Shown here piece after piece: positions 26,953-36,176 of a stretch of DNA of 64,000 nucleotides (position 1 is its first letter; each line of letters begins with the position of its first letter). A program made the position numbers and the translations under genes. The notes under the pieces were generated by a model. That model saw nothing but the letters and a program-made list of their open reading frames with translations. It was not told the DNA's origin and ran no database searches. The stretch lies in NCBI RefSeq assembly GCF_000166195.2, contig NZ_CM001403.1, positions 8,296,877 through 8,360,876 of the forward strand, in the 5' to 3' direction. Source of the DNA: Mucilaginibacter paludis DSM 18603 (lineage in GTDB: Bacteria; Bacteroidota; Bacteroidia; Sphingobacteriales; Sphingobacteriaceae).

Positions 26953-29421
26953 ATGAAGTACTTCTCCACATTAATTCTACTGGTTTTTATTCCTGTTGTT
27001 GCAGCTGCGCAAAGCGGGCTGAAGGATAAAGGAAAAATTAGCGGTAAAGTAAAAGACGCAGTTACCAATACGCCTATAGAATATGCCACAATAGCCATTT
27101 ACAAACAGGGAAAGCTCCAACCCATCAACGGTACAACATCAGATGCGAAAGGCAATTTCGTTTTAACCAATATCCCTGATGGTGAGTACCAGGTATCGAT
27201 AGATTTTTTGGGATACAAACGAGCCTTAACAGAGCACCTGTTGATCAACGCAACGTCCAATAGCATTAGGTTAAATACAATTGTTATTGCGCCTAACCAA
27301 AAAATGCTCAACAGTGTTAATATTACTGCACAGGCCAGTGCTGTAGAGAATAAGATTGATAAACTGGTTTATAACGCAGGTAACGATCTTACATCGCAAG
27401 GTGGCGTAGCTACAGATTTATTAAAAAAAGTGCCGATGGTATCTGTAGATATTGACGGCAATGTTGAATTGCTCGGCAACCCAAACGTTAAATTTCTGAT
27501 CAATGGCAAACCTTCCAGTATATTTGGCACAAGCCTTGCCGATGCTCTGCAATCTATCCCCGCGAGCCAGGTCAAAAGTGTGGAAGTGATTACCAGCCCG
27601 GGCGCTCAATACGATGCCTCGGGCACAGGGGGCATCATTAACATTATATTAAAGGATAATAAGGTAAAGGGCTATAACGGAAGCATAAACTTATCCGCAG
27701 GTACGCGTTTGGAAAACACATCCGTTAACCTTAACGCGCGTACTGATAATTTTGGTGTCAACTTGTTTTTCAGCGCTAATAAAACACTGCGTTCAAAAAC
27801 TTTAAACACACGCAACAAAACAAATTTGATAACTGACACTACTTCAAACCAGTTGCAAAACGGTTATGGTTACCTGGAAAGAAACAGCTATCAGTCGGGC
27901 ATCAACTTCGACTGGGCCATCACCCCAAAAAACAACCTTACTTTTGGTATCAGTATGCATCATTTCAGCAATTACAACGAAGGATTAACCAACCAGCAAG
28001 ACGAGCAGATCAAAGGTTCCAACTTCCCCTTCTCTGATCTGTTTTCAATGCGTAATTCAAACAGCCACTCCGGAGAAAATGCAATTGACGTACATGCCGA
28101 TTATAAAAAAACTTTCAAAAAAGATGGCGAAGAATTAAACATCGGTTATACGGCCAGCTTTGGTAAAAACAGCGGAGATTATTATCAGAAACAAGATTAT
28201 ATCAATGGCGCCAAACCGTCGTCGGGCTCAACAGGAAATAATCCGGGTAACGACAAGCAGCACCAGGTATCCGTGGACTATACCTTACCTTTAAATACCG
28301 ATGCAAGCTTTGCAACAGGGGCTAAAGTTGAGTTTGAAAACATCAACAGCACATCGCTTGTTAATCCGTTCAATAGCAGCCTTAACCAGTTTATTTATTC
28401 AGCCAGCCAGTCGAGCAGTTTTAATTATAGCCGGCAGGTTTATGCTTACTATGTTTCGGCAAGTTTTCAGTTATTTAAGTTTTTTGATGCCAAAGCCGGG
28501 CTAAGAGATGAATATACCAATACAGGTGTAGATTTTCAAGGAGCTTCTATCCCCTCTTACAATTTCCTGTCTCCGTCACTCGTTTTATCACATAAATTAA
28601 ATAAAAGCACAACGATTAAAGTAGCCTATAGTAAACGGATTGAGCGCCCCGATTTCGGCGACCTTAATCCTTTTGTCAACAGCAGCGATCCTTACAATAT
28701 TTCATACGGCAACCCCAATCTGCACCCAGAGATAGGTAACAACTTTGAATTAGGTTTTAACAAGTCATTTGAGGAAGGTGGCAATATCAATATCACCGGC
28801 TTTTACCGGCATAACGGATTTGATATCAAGCAATATACAGCCCCTTACGACTCGCTGTTGGTTGCCGGGAAATACTATAAAAATGTGTACGTAACAACCA
28901 GGGCCAACGTGGGCTCCGAGGTGCGCACGGGTATCAACATTTCAGCCTCACTACCGATAGGTAAAAATTTCACATTAAGGCCGCAAATTATGGCGTCTAA
29001 CAGGCGGGTGACGGTAAACCTGCCCAACACGCCCGACTTTGTAAGCGGCTATGAATGCCGGATGAATATGAATGCATCATACGATTTTAAGCACAACTTT
29101 ACCGCCGAAGCCTTTATTAATTACGAAAGTCCAAGGTTTTTGCTTAACGGCAAAAACTCATCGTTGGCAACCTATAACTTTGCCGTTCGCAAACAGTTGC
29201 TCAATAAAAAGGCAAGTATAGGCTTAACAACCAACATGCCTTTTAGCCAATATGTTAAGCAAAGTCAAACCGTTATTACGCCCGGTAATTACCAGTATTC
29301 GCAACGGCAGGTACCTAACCGGTGGTTCGGTATCAGCCTAAGCTACAAATTTGGCAAACTTGAATTTAAAAAAGATAGAAATGAGGATATTAGTCCTCCC
29401 GGCATACCGAACGACCTATAG
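26953..29421 (+). CDS. TonB-dependent outer-membrane receptor, OMP_b-brl_3 type, 822 aa
   Basis: A signal peptide (MKYFSTLILLVFIPVVAAAQ) precedes a carboxypeptidase-regulatory-like domain (about 28-110; GKVKDAVTNTPIEYATIAI, FLGYKR). A plug domain follows (about 125-230; DLLKKVPMVSVDIDGNVELLG, FLINGKPSSIFG, VEVITSPGAQYDASGTGGIINI). The barrel covers the rest, with the motif KRIERPDFGDLNPFV typical of this family. It is not a SusC. The response regulator and kinase genes directly downstream (67 and then -4 bases) and the YncE-like propeller suggest one transport-and-sensing unit. Ligand unknown; metal or peptide are both possible. Length is normal. Confidence 0.93.
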   Translation: MKYFSTLILLVFIPVVAAAQSGLKDKGKISGKVKDAVTNTPIEYATIAIYKQGKLQPINGTTSDAKGNFVLTNIPDGEYQVSIDFLGYKRALTEHLLINATSNSIRLNTIVIAPNQKMLNSVNITAQASAVENKIDKLVYNAGNDLTSQGGVATDLLKKVPMVSVDIDGNVELLGNPNVKFLINGKPSSIFGTSLADALQSIPASQVKSVEVITSPGAQYDASGTGGIINIILKDNKVKGYNGSINLSAGTRLENTSVNLNARTDNFGVNLFFSANKTLRSKTLNTRNKTNLITDTTSNQLQNGYGYLERNSYQSGINFDWAITPKNNLTFGISMHHFSNYNEGLTNQQDEQIKGSNFPFSDLFSMRNSNSHSGENAIDVHADYKKTFKKDGEELNIGYTASFGKNSGDYYQKQDYINGAKPSSGSTGNNPGNDKQHQVSVDYTLPLNTDASFATGAKVEFENINSTSLVNPFNSSLNQFIYSASQSSSFNYSRQVYAYYVSASFQLFKFFDAKAGLRDEYTNTGVDFQGASIPSYNFLSPSLVLSHKLNKSTTIKVAYSKRIERPDFGDLNPFVNSSDPYNISYGNPNLHPEIGNNFELGFNKSFEEGGNINITGFYRHNGFDIKQYTAPYDSLLVAGKYYKNVYVTTRANVGSEVRTGINISASLPIGKNFTLRPQIMASNRRVTVNLPNTPDFVSGYECRMNMNASYDFKHNFTAEAFINYESPRFLLNGKNSSLATYNFAVRKQLLNKKASIGLTTNMPFSQYVKQSQTVITPGNYQYSQRQVPNRWFGISLSYKFGKLEFKKDRNEDISPPGIPNDL

Positions 29422-29488
29422 TGGCCAATTTAGTTATACGGCTTGCTATCATTGATGTAATACCTATATTTAAAAAAGAAAGGGTTGT

Positions 29489-30166
29489 ATGAAAATTTTA
29501 ATTATTGAAGACGAGCAAGGGCTGTCTGAAAGTATAGAATCTTATTTTTCGGAAGCCGGTAACATTTGCGAAACCGCTAAGGATTTTGCATCGGCCATGG
29601 CCAAAGTAAGTATGTACAGTTACGACTGCATTTTACTCGATATCAATTTGCCCGGCGGCAGCGGAATGAATATTTTAAAATACCTGAAAGAAAACCATAA
29701 CCCCGATGGCGTATTGATTATATCGGCCAAAAACTCTCTGGATGATAAGTTAGCGGGCCTTGACCTGGGTGCCGACGACTACCTGGTTAAACCTTTTCAC
29801 CTTTCTGAGCTAAAGGCCAGGGTTACCGCCATCATCAGGCGGAAGACGTTTAGCGGAAGCAATGTGCTTACTTTTAACGAGATCAGCATTGATCTGCTTG
29901 CCAAAGAGGTTAAGGTGAATAACCAATTGGTTAAATTTACCCGGAAAGAGTATGCGCTTTTACTTTACTTTTTTGCCAACAAAGGTAAAGTTGTATCTAA
30001 AAACGCCATTGCCGAACACCTTTGGGGCGATACCGCCGATATGGCCGATAATTTTGATTTCATTTACTCGCACCTTAAAAACGTACGCAAAAAGCTGGAA
30101 GAAGCCGGAGCAAAAGATTACATCAAAGCCAGCTATGGCATGGGCTATAAATTAACGGATGTATGA
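29489..30166 (+). CDS. OmpR/PhoB-family response regulator, 225 aa
   Basis: The receiver domain occupies about 1-118: the acidic pair in IIEDEQG, phospho-acceptor Asp in CILLDINLPGGSG (near residue 52), Ser in LIISAKNS and Lys in DDYLVKPF. A winged-helix DNA-binding domain covers about 130-224, with the LTRKEYALL-type element here FTRKEYALLLYF and the end YIKASYGMGYKL. Its stop overlaps the kinase start by four bases (ATGA), so they are translationally coupled partners. The target promoter is probably that of the upstream TonB receptor or the YncE-like gene. Confidence 0.96.
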   Translation: MKILIIEDEQGLSESIESYFSEAGNICETAKDFASAMAKVSMYSYDCILLDINLPGGSGMNILKYLKENHNPDGVLIISAKNSLDDKLAGLDLGADDYLVKPFHLSELKARVTAIIRRKTFSGSNVLTFNEISIDLLAKEVKVNNQLVKFTRKEYALLLYFFANKGKVVSKNAIAEHLWGDTADMADNFDFIYSHLKNVRKKLEEAGAKDYIKASYGMGYKLTDV

Positions 30167-31425
30167 AGCTTTTTGCCCGGTACAACCGCATTAATGTACT
30201 AACTACTGTTATTGTACTGTTTATTACAGGTATTATTTATTACCAGGCCATTAGTTACATCCTGAACCACCAGGTTGACAAGGACATTAAAACTGAAGAG
30301 CAGGAGATTTTAGATTATATAGGGAAATACAACAGCCTGCCCGAACCTGCAGACTCCAAATATCAGCAAGTTAAGTTTTCGCCGCTGAGCCATCCCATCG
30401 AGCGGCAATTTGTAAACAGCGATTTTTTTAATAAAAAGGAGCAGCAATACGAATCCGGGCGCGGATTGTTGACATCCGCACTGGTTAACGGCCATTATTA
30501 CCAGATTAACATCACAGAATCAAAGGTAGAAACTGAGGATCTGATCACCATTGTTTTTATGATTACCATTGGCGTAATTGTGTTCCTGGTGCTCATCTTA
30601 TTTATAACAAACCGCTTTGTTTTGAACAGGATGTGGCAGCCCTTTTACAGCATGCTGAACCAGCTACGTTTGTTTAATTTAAGCGATGGTACTGATGTAA
30701 GCGTGGCGCATTCAAAAATTGATGAATTTAACGAGCTGAACCAGGCTATTGTGCAAATGTCGTCACGGGTAAAAGGCGATTACCGGGATCTGAAAGATTT
30801 TACAGAAAACGCGGCTCACGAACTGATGACGCCCATAGCGGTAATCAACTCCAAACTGGACACCCTTTTGCAAACCGGGGAATATAACGAGCCACAAAGC
30901 AATTTGCTGACTGATGTTTACGGAGCAGTATCCCGGCTGAGCCGGTTAAACCAATCTTTATTATTACTTGTTAAAATAGAGAACAAGCTATTGCACGATG
31001 AGCAACTGATTGACTTTAAGCCACTAATAGAAGAAAAAATTGGCGAATTTAAAGAACTGTTCGGCTCCAAAGAAATAAGCGTAGTATGCCAACTGGAAGA
31101 AAAACAATTGTTGATAAGCCGGTACCTTACGGAGATATTGCTGAACAACCTGATTAGTAACGCCATGCGGCACAACTATTACCGCGGCCAGATCCTCATC
31201 CGTTTAACCGCCGAAAAACTGATTATCCAAAACACCGGCGACACGGTTGCATTAGAGGATAAAGATATTTTTAAGCGCTTCAACAAATCATCCGGATCCG
31301 AAGGCACCGGCCTTGGGCTTACCATCTCGAGGCAAATCTGTACTAATTACGGCCTGCAATTCGGCTATAGCTTTGAATCGCCTTTCCACACTTTCAGCCT
31401 TAATTTTACCGCAGCGGCTGTCTGA
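30163..31425 (+). CDS. Membrane sensor histidine kinase, 420 aa
   Basis: Two membrane helices (about 11-32 and 127-147) flank a periplasmic sensor segment of about 95 residues with no recognised fold. A HAMP-like linker follows. HisKA has the acceptor His in NAAHELMTPIAVI (near 225); Met replaces the usual Arg of HELRTP. The HATPase domain shows the N-box NNLISNAMRHN and G-box GTGLGLTISRQ. It phosphorylates the response regulator whose gene overlaps its start by four bases. All catalytic boxes are present, so it should be active. The signal is unknown. Confidence 0.95.
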   Translation: MKLFARYNRINVLTTVIVLFITGIIYYQAISYILNHQVDKDIKTEEQEILDYIGKYNSLPEPADSKYQQVKFSPLSHPIERQFVNSDFFNKKEQQYESGRGLLTSALVNGHYYQINITESKVETEDLITIVFMITIGVIVFLVLILFITNRFVLNRMWQPFYSMLNQLRLFNLSDGTDVSVAHSKIDEFNELNQAIVQMSSRVKGDYRDLKDFTENAAHELMTPIAVINSKLDTLLQTGEYNEPQSNLLTDVYGAVSRLSRLNQSLLLLVKIENKLLHDEQLIDFKPLIEEKIGEFKELFGSKEISVVCQLEEKQLLISRYLTEILLNNLISNAMRHNYYRGQILIRLTAEKLIIQNTGDTVALEDKDIFKRFNKSSGSEGTGLGLTISRQICTNYGLQFGYSFESPFHTFSLNFTAAAV

Positions 31426-31501
31426 TTTTCATTATCTACCAATTGTATCCAGAATCAGTTGATAGCTTTACCTTACAAATCAATTAAACAGCTTTAACCA
31501 A

Positions 31502-32509
31502 ATGAAAAAGTTTTTTTTAGGCCTTACAGGCGCATTGTTAATCGCCACAGTATCCTTAACAGTGCGGGCACAAAACGTAAAATATGTTTTAGATAAAAAG
31601 ATAGCCCTTCCCGGTGATGGCGGCTACGATTATTTATCCATTGATAAGGTAAACAATCGCTTATATGTTTCGCACGGTACGGAAGTAAATGTGATTGATT
31701 TAGCTACCGAAAAGTTGATCGGCACGATAGATGGCATGCAGGGTGTACACGGTATTGCCTTTGATAATAAGGTTAATAAAGGCTTTATCAGTGATGGAAG
31801 GGGTAACGCGGCAGTTGCCTTTGATTTAAAAACACTAAAAAAAATAGCCTCTATCCCATTGAGCAACAAGGGTGCAGATGCCATTCTTTACGATCCCTTC
31901 TCGGATAAAGTTTTAACCTTTAACGGCGACAGCAAAAATGCCTCTATAGTTGATCCGAATACGTTAAAGCAAACCGGCACCATTCAGCTAAGCGGCGCGC
32001 CCGAATTCGCCGTATCTGATGGTAAAGGCAGAATATACAATAACCTGGAGGATAAGAGCAGCCTTGATGTAATAGATACTAAAACCATGAAGGTAATTAA
32101 AAACTACCCGCTGGCGCCATGCGGCGGCCCCACCGGCCTGGCACTCGACCAAAAAAATCAACGCTTGTTTACCGTTTGTCGCGAAAATAAAGGCATGAGC
32201 GTAATTGATATCACAACCGGTAAAGTAATTACCACCATACCCATTGGAGCCGGTGTTGATGCGGTAGCTTACGATGCCGAAACTAAACTGATACTGGTAT
32301 CCAATGGCGACGGTACAAGCACCGTTATTCAGCAAGAGTCTGCCAACGCCTATAAAACCATTCAAACCCTTACTACACAATATCGTGCTAAAACACTTGC
32401 TTTAGATACCAAAACCCATAAAATATACCTAAGCGTAGCCGAGTTTGAAAAAGGAACACGCAAAGCTTTGCCGCATACCTTTACCGTATTAGTGTACAAG
32501 CTGCAATAA
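31502..32509 (+). CDS. YncE-like seven-bladed beta-propeller protein, secreted, 335 aa
   Basis: A signal peptide (to about residue 23, VRAQN) is followed by repeated propeller blades with motifs such as YDYLSIDKVNNRLYVSHG, VIDLATEKLIGTIDG, VIDITTGKVITTIPIG and LALDTKTHKIYLS. The periplasmic family has no known catalytic activity; YncE of E. coli is an iron- and MarA-linked periplasmic protein that binds DNA in vitro. Here it follows the kinase gene by 76 bases and may belong to the TonB receptor/two-component unit as a periplasmic binding protein. A strong terminator follows. Confidence 0.88.
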   Translation: MKKFFLGLTGALLIATVSLTVRAQNVKYVLDKKIALPGDGGYDYLSIDKVNNRLYVSHGTEVNVIDLATEKLIGTIDGMQGVHGIAFDNKVNKGFISDGRGNAAVAFDLKTLKKIASIPLSNKGADAILYDPFSDKVLTFNGDSKNASIVDPNTLKQTGTIQLSGAPEFAVSDGKGRIYNNLEDKSSLDVIDTKTMKVIKNYPLAPCGGPTGLALDQKNQRLFTVCRENKGMSVIDITTGKVITTIPIGAGVDAVAYDAETKLILVSNGDGTSTVIQQESANAYKTIQTLTTQYRAKTLALDTKTHKIYLSVAEFEKGTRKALPHTFTVLVYKLQ

Positions 32510-32586
32510 AATCATTTATTGATTTTATCATAGTGTAGCCAAGCCATACAGTATACCGGCTTAGCGTACTACCTGCATTTTTTCTG

Positions 32587-32629
32587 ATTGAGCTTGATGT
32601 TATTTTTGGCACATCAGGCTCAATTTTTA
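32587..32629 (+). terminator. Rho-independent terminator after the YncE-like gene
   Basis: Arms ATTGAGCTTGATG (32587-32599) and CATCAGGCTCAAT (32612-32624) pair over 13 bp with a single mismatch, followed by TTTTAT. It ends the receptor/two-component/propeller transcript. Confidence 0.75.
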
Positions 32630-32692
32630 TAGTGTAATCTGCTGTCGGGCGCTTATTAGCGGTAATGCCGTGGTACTGATAATTAAGTTCAG

Positions 32693-32712
32693 TATATTTG
32701 AATTTTGCAAAT
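32693..32712 (+). promoter_or_regulatory. Promoter -7 box with overlapping inverted repeat, AraC-type gene
   Basis: TATATTTG (32693-32700) matches the Bacteroidota -7 consensus TAnnTTTG, 21 bases before the ATG at 32722. Overlapping it, ATTTG (32696-32700) and CAAAT (32708-32712) form an inverted repeat with a 7-base spacer. A very similar stretch lies before the dehydrogenase gene (33635-33652). The position of the box rules out the upstream in-frame TTG at 32698 as the start codon. Confidence 0.5.
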
Positions 32713-32721
32713 CAGCCCAAT

Positions 32722-33627
32722 ATGGAAATTACAACCCTTGAAGATTTTTACAGGCAAACGGCAACGCTTATCCCCGAAGGCATTAATAAAGAAATTGGCC
32801 ATTTTAATGTTTTTAAAGTAGCTGATTTAATTGCCCCGTCGAAAAAGAAGGGATTTATGCCCTACAACAGGCGCGCGTATTACAAAATCAGCATCATCAG
32901 CGGACGTAATAAAGCAGAATACGCCGACAAAGTGGTTGATATTGAAAAGAATGCCATATTATTTGCTACGCCCAAAATACCCTACAACTGGATACCGCAG
33001 GACGATTTGCAAAGTGGCTTTTTTTGCATTTTTACCAGCGATTTTTTAGTGCAGGCTAAAAGCGGGGTAATCCTGGATGATCTGCCCATATTTCAGCCCG
33101 GCGGCTATCCTATTTTTCAACTCACAGACGAAGCGGCCCACGACATTGCCTCTATTTTCAGCAAGATGTACAAGGAGCTTTCATCCGATTATGTTTACAA
33201 ATATGATTTGATACGTAATTATGTGCTCGAATTGATCCATTACGGGCAAAAACTCCAACCGCTAACAGCCCTTTATCCTTCACATACAGCTTCTGCGCGT
33301 GTTTCTTCCCTTTTTATTGAGTTGCTGGAAAGGCAGTTCCCGATAGAATCGCCGCATCAAAAATTAAATTTACGCACAGCGAAAGATTATGCCGACAGGT
33401 TAGCTGTACATGTAAACCATCTGAATAAAGTATTGAAAGAAAATACCGGCAAAACAACCACAGATATCATTACCGGCCGGATTATACAGGAGGCCAAAAT
33501 CCTGCTTAAACAAACCGACTGGAACATATCCGAGATTGCCTATTGCCTGGGCTTTGAGCAGGTATCTCATTTTTCAAACTTCTTCAGGAAACAAACTTCA
33601 TTTGCGCCGATGAGCTTCAGAGCTTAG
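32722..33627 (+). CDS. AraC-family transcriptional regulator, 301 aa
   Basis: An N-terminal cupin-like sensor region (about 1-180) has no full match I can name. The C-terminal AraC HTH domain (about 205-300) shows both helix-turn-helix units: AKDYADRLAVHVNHLNKVLK and WNISEIAYCLGFEQVSHFSNFF, followed by PMSFRA. I start at ATG 32722 rather than the in-frame TTG at 32698, because the TTG overlaps a promoter box. The next gene, a dehydrogenase on the same strand, has a copy of this gene's upstream motif, suggesting autoregulation and control of that neighbour, the usual arrangement for this type in Bacteroidota. Confidence 0.92.
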   Translation: MEITTLEDFYRQTATLIPEGINKEIGHFNVFKVADLIAPSKKKGFMPYNRRAYYKISIISGRNKAEYADKVVDIEKNAILFATPKIPYNWIPQDDLQSGFFCIFTSDFLVQAKSGVILDDLPIFQPGGYPIFQLTDEAAHDIASIFSKMYKELSSDYVYKYDLIRNYVLELIHYGQKLQPLTALYPSHTASARVSSLFIELLERQFPIESPHQKLNLRTAKDYADRLAVHVNHLNKVLKENTGKTTTDIITGRIIQEAKILLKQTDWNISEIAYCLGFEQVSHFSNFFRKQTSFAPMSFRA

Positions 33628-33634
33628 CCTATCG

Positions 33635-33673
33635 TATTTGAATTTCGTAAACATTGGATTGATGTTTGCAAAC
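33635..33673 (+). promoter_or_regulatory. Putative operator before the dehydrogenase gene
   Basis: TATTTGAATTTCGTAAAC (33635-33652) resembles the sequence over the AraC-type promoter (TATTTGAATTTTGCAAAT). A palindrome GTTTGCAAAC follows at 33664-33673, sharing TTTGCAAA with 32704-32711. Shared words in front of regulator and neighbour suggest a common binding site; binding itself is inferred. Confidence 0.4.
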
Positions 33674-33731
33674 AACATCGCCTTTTATTACCGCATCTTT
33701 GTTTCATCAAAAATTTAAAACAGATATCCAG

Positions 33732-34496
33732 ATGGAAACAAAGAGTAAAATAGCATTAGTAACCGGCGGCAGCCGCGGCTTAGGTAAAGACATGGCTTTG
33801 AGCCTTGCCAAAAAAGGAATCAGCGTTATATTAACTTATAATCATAAAAAGGACGAAGCATTGGCCGTAGTAGCCGCAATTGAGCAGGCTGGGCAAAAGG
33901 CAGCCGCACTGCAACTTAATACAGGTGAAGTAAAAACCTTTGATGCATTTTTTAACAAAGTAAAAACTGTTTTGAAAGAGGTTTTCGATACTGATAAGTT
34001 CGACTTTTTAATAAATAATGCAGGTATAGGCATGAATACTCCCTTTGCCGAAACCACAGAAGAACAGTTTGACCTGTTGATGAACGTTCATTTTAAAGGT
34101 GTTTATTTTTTAACGCAAAAAGCACTTCCGTTAATTAACAACGGTGGCAGAATCATCAACCTTTCAACAGGACTGGCCCGCTTTACGGCACCCGGCTATT
34201 CAGCTTACGCGGCAATGAAAGGCGCTATAGAAACCTTAACTAAATACCAGGCCAAAGAATTGGGTGCCCGCGGCATAGCCGTGAACATCGTTGCGCCGGG
34301 AGCCATTGAAACCGATTTTGGTGGCGGCGTAGTGCGCGATAATCCTCAGTATAATGACTATGTTAAGTCAACCACCGCCCTTGGCCGCGTTGGCTTGCCG
34401 GAAGATATTGGCGGAGTAGTAGCCTTTTTATGCAGTGATGATGCGAGGTGGATTAATGCGCAACGCATTGAAGTATCCGGTGGCGCTAATTTGTAA
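33732..34496 (+). CDS. Short-chain dehydrogenase/reductase (SDR), 254 aa
   Basis: A classical SDR Rossmann protein: the cofactor loop TGGSRGLG (TGxxxGxG) near residue 11, NNAG near 94, and the catalytic Ser and Tyr-x-x-x-Lys in LSTGLARFTAPGYSAYAAMKGA (Tyr near 158, Lys near 162). The end (GVVAFLCSDDARWINAQRIEVSGGANL) is typical of the 3-oxoacyl-ACP reductase-like subfamily. Substrate cannot be read out. The absence of an acid after beta-2 and Asn-His-Lys there suggest NADPH preference (inference). I use ATG 33732; the upstream in-frame TTG at 33666 lies inside the putative operator. Confidence 0.92.
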   Translation: METKSKIALVTGGSRGLGKDMALSLAKKGISVILTYNHKKDEALAVVAAIEQAGQKAAALQLNTGEVKTFDAFFNKVKTVLKEVFDTDKFDFLINNAGIGMNTPFAETTEEQFDLLMNVHFKGVYFLTQKALPLINNGGRIINLSTGLARFTAPGYSAYAAMKGAIETLTKYQAKELGARGIAVNIVAPGAIETDFGGGVVRDNPQYNDYVKSTTALGRVGLPEDIGGVVAFLCSDDARWINAQRIEVSGGANL

Positions 34497-34581
34497 GCAC
34501 GATCAGCACCTGAAAAGACTACGCTGTTCTACTCTGCCTGCGAACAACAAAAAGGAGGATAACCACCAAATGGCATTAAAT

Positions 34582-34611
34582 AAAAATAGCTTCCTTTTGG
34601 AAGCTATTTTT
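34582..34611. terminator. Bidirectional terminator between dehydrogenase and SusD genes
   Basis: Arms AAAAATAGCTTCC (34582-34594) and GGAAGCTATTTTT (34599-34611) form a perfect 13-bp stem with a TTTT loop. T-rich tails on both strands suit two convergent transcripts. Confidence 0.85.
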
Positions 34612-34633
34612 ATTTACATCAACATGATGGAAA

Positions 34634-36154
34634 TTAATACCCAAAGTTTTGAGCCCAGTTAGAGCGGGTTTTCAATTCGTTTTGCGGAATAGGTAACAAC
34701 AAATCGCGCTTGGTTGGTAACTGGCCATTCAACTTGGAGTGGTAATAGGTAGTAGAAGCTGCTAAAGTGCTTACCGCTTCGGTTTCTCCCCAACGCACGA
34801 GGTCAAAAAATCTTCTGCCCTCGCCAATAAACTCGTATTTTCTTTCTCTTTTGATATCGGCCAGTGTAGGGTCGGCGGTAAGTACCGGTAAACCTCCCCT
34901 TGTTCTGATCGCGTTAACGTACTGCCTTGCGGTACCCGCTTTACCATCCTGAATTAAGGCTTCGGCATATAAAAGGTAAACGTCCGCGTCGCGGATAATC
35001 GGGAAGTTTCTGGGTTGATCATTCCACGATTTGATCCTGGTATTGGTGTTATCCTTCTCCAAAAACTTGGTTACAATATTCCTGGCAATAAAAAGGCGGT
35101 TTGTAACGGTACTGAGGGCATTGTAATATCCTGTATCTATACTTGCTGAAAAACGCAGATCCTTATTCTTTTTCATCTCCTTCACCAAAATACTATCTAC
35201 ACGCATATCCTGCCCCTGCAGCGTATAACTATTATACATCCATTCGGGAAAAGGGGTGCCCGATGATGCCGAGCTGGTGATATAACCGGCCAGGCTTGAG
35301 CCCGTGCCTAAACCACCTGACGCGAATTGGATAGAGAACAGATCATACTTATTCTCGTTGGCCAAAGTAAACAATTGCGCGTAAACCGGGCCAAAACGGG
35401 CGCTTACATCGGTAATAATACCGGCAAAAACAGCTTCGGCCTTGGCGTTGGCAGTGGCATCATTTAAGGGGTAACCTGCCATGGTCATGTACACCTGTCC
35501 GAGCAGTGCGTTAGCGGCCAGGCTGCCAACACGGCCAGCATCGGTGCCGGTATATGTTTTTTGCAGGTTAGCAGCCGCATATTGAAGATCAGAAATAATT
35601 TGCGCATAAATATCCACGGCTGGAGCGCGTGGCAGGGCAACAGCATCCGAATTTTCAATCGGCGCAGTCACTAAAGCAACAGGACCAAACGACCTCACCA
35701 GTTCTGAATATGCATACGCTCTTAAAAACTTCGCCTCGGCACGGTACCGTAAATATTCACCTTCTTTGGTATAATATAACAGGTTATTGGCCTCTTTAAT
35801 AACCTGGTAAAGTCGTGAAAATATGACCGAAACAGTTCCAGAGGTTGATGTGGTTAAATATTTCCGTAACTCCAGCTGATCATTTTGTGCTGATGTTTCC
35901 CCGGCGATATACAACAAATCCGACCGGTTTTCTGATGCCAGCCAAAAATAATCGGTAGCAAAATCGGTATTGGTTCCGTTTCTTCCTAAGCGGGCATAAA
36001 TGCCGATTGCGGCCTGCTTGATCTCGATCTCATTTGAATAAAATTGTTTCGAGGTATTATTTTCTATCGGGGATATATCGATGGTGCTTTTGCACGATTG
36101 CATCAGCAAGGCGGTGCCCGCTAAGATGATCATGTAATTTTTTATATTTTTCAT
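34634..36154 (-). CDS. RagB/SusD-family outer-membrane lipoprotein, 506 aa
   Basis: Lipobox MQSC (Cys21), then ISPIENNTSKQFY, SusD-like helices (EAKFLRAYAYSELVRSFGPVAL) and the C-terminal signature KRERKYEFIGEGRRFFDLVRWGE. It binds the ligand on the cell surface as the lid of the SusC encoded 22 bases upstream. Last gene of the sigma/FecR/SusC/SusD series. Ligand unknown: no hydrolase, sulfatase or peptidase is encoded nearby that would hint at it. Confidence 0.96.
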   Translation of the reverse strand: MKNIKNYMIILAGTALLMQSCKSTIDISPIENNTSKQFYSNEIEIKQAAIGIYARLGRNGTNTDFATDYFWLASENRSDLLYIAGETSAQNDQLELRKYLTTSTSGTVSVIFSRLYQVIKEANNLLYYTKEGEYLRYRAEAKFLRAYAYSELVRSFGPVALVTAPIENSDAVALPRAPAVDIYAQIISDLQYAAANLQKTYTGTDAGRVGSLAANALLGQVYMTMAGYPLNDATANAKAEAVFAGIITDVSARFGPVYAQLFTLANENKYDLFSIQFASGGLGTGSSLAGYITSSASSGTPFPEWMYNSYTLQGQDMRVDSILVKEMKKNKDLRFSASIDTGYYNALSTVTNRLFIARNIVTKFLEKDNTNTRIKSWNDQPRNFPIIRDADVYLLYAEALIQDGKAGTARQYVNAIRTRGGLPVLTADPTLADIKRERKYEFIGEGRRFFDLVRWGETEAVSTLAASTTYYHSKLNGQLPTKRDLLLPIPQNELKTRSNWAQNFGY

Positions 36155-36176
36155 TACTGTAAATTTTAAGGCTCAA

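Noticed and set aside
34552..34662. A near-perfect Shine-Dalgarno (AAAGGAGG) before an ATG at 34571 with a 30-codon frame
   Set aside because: The frame runs straight through the terminator hairpin and into the SusD gene, and the peptide has no plausible character. Shine-Dalgarno use is rare in this phylum.
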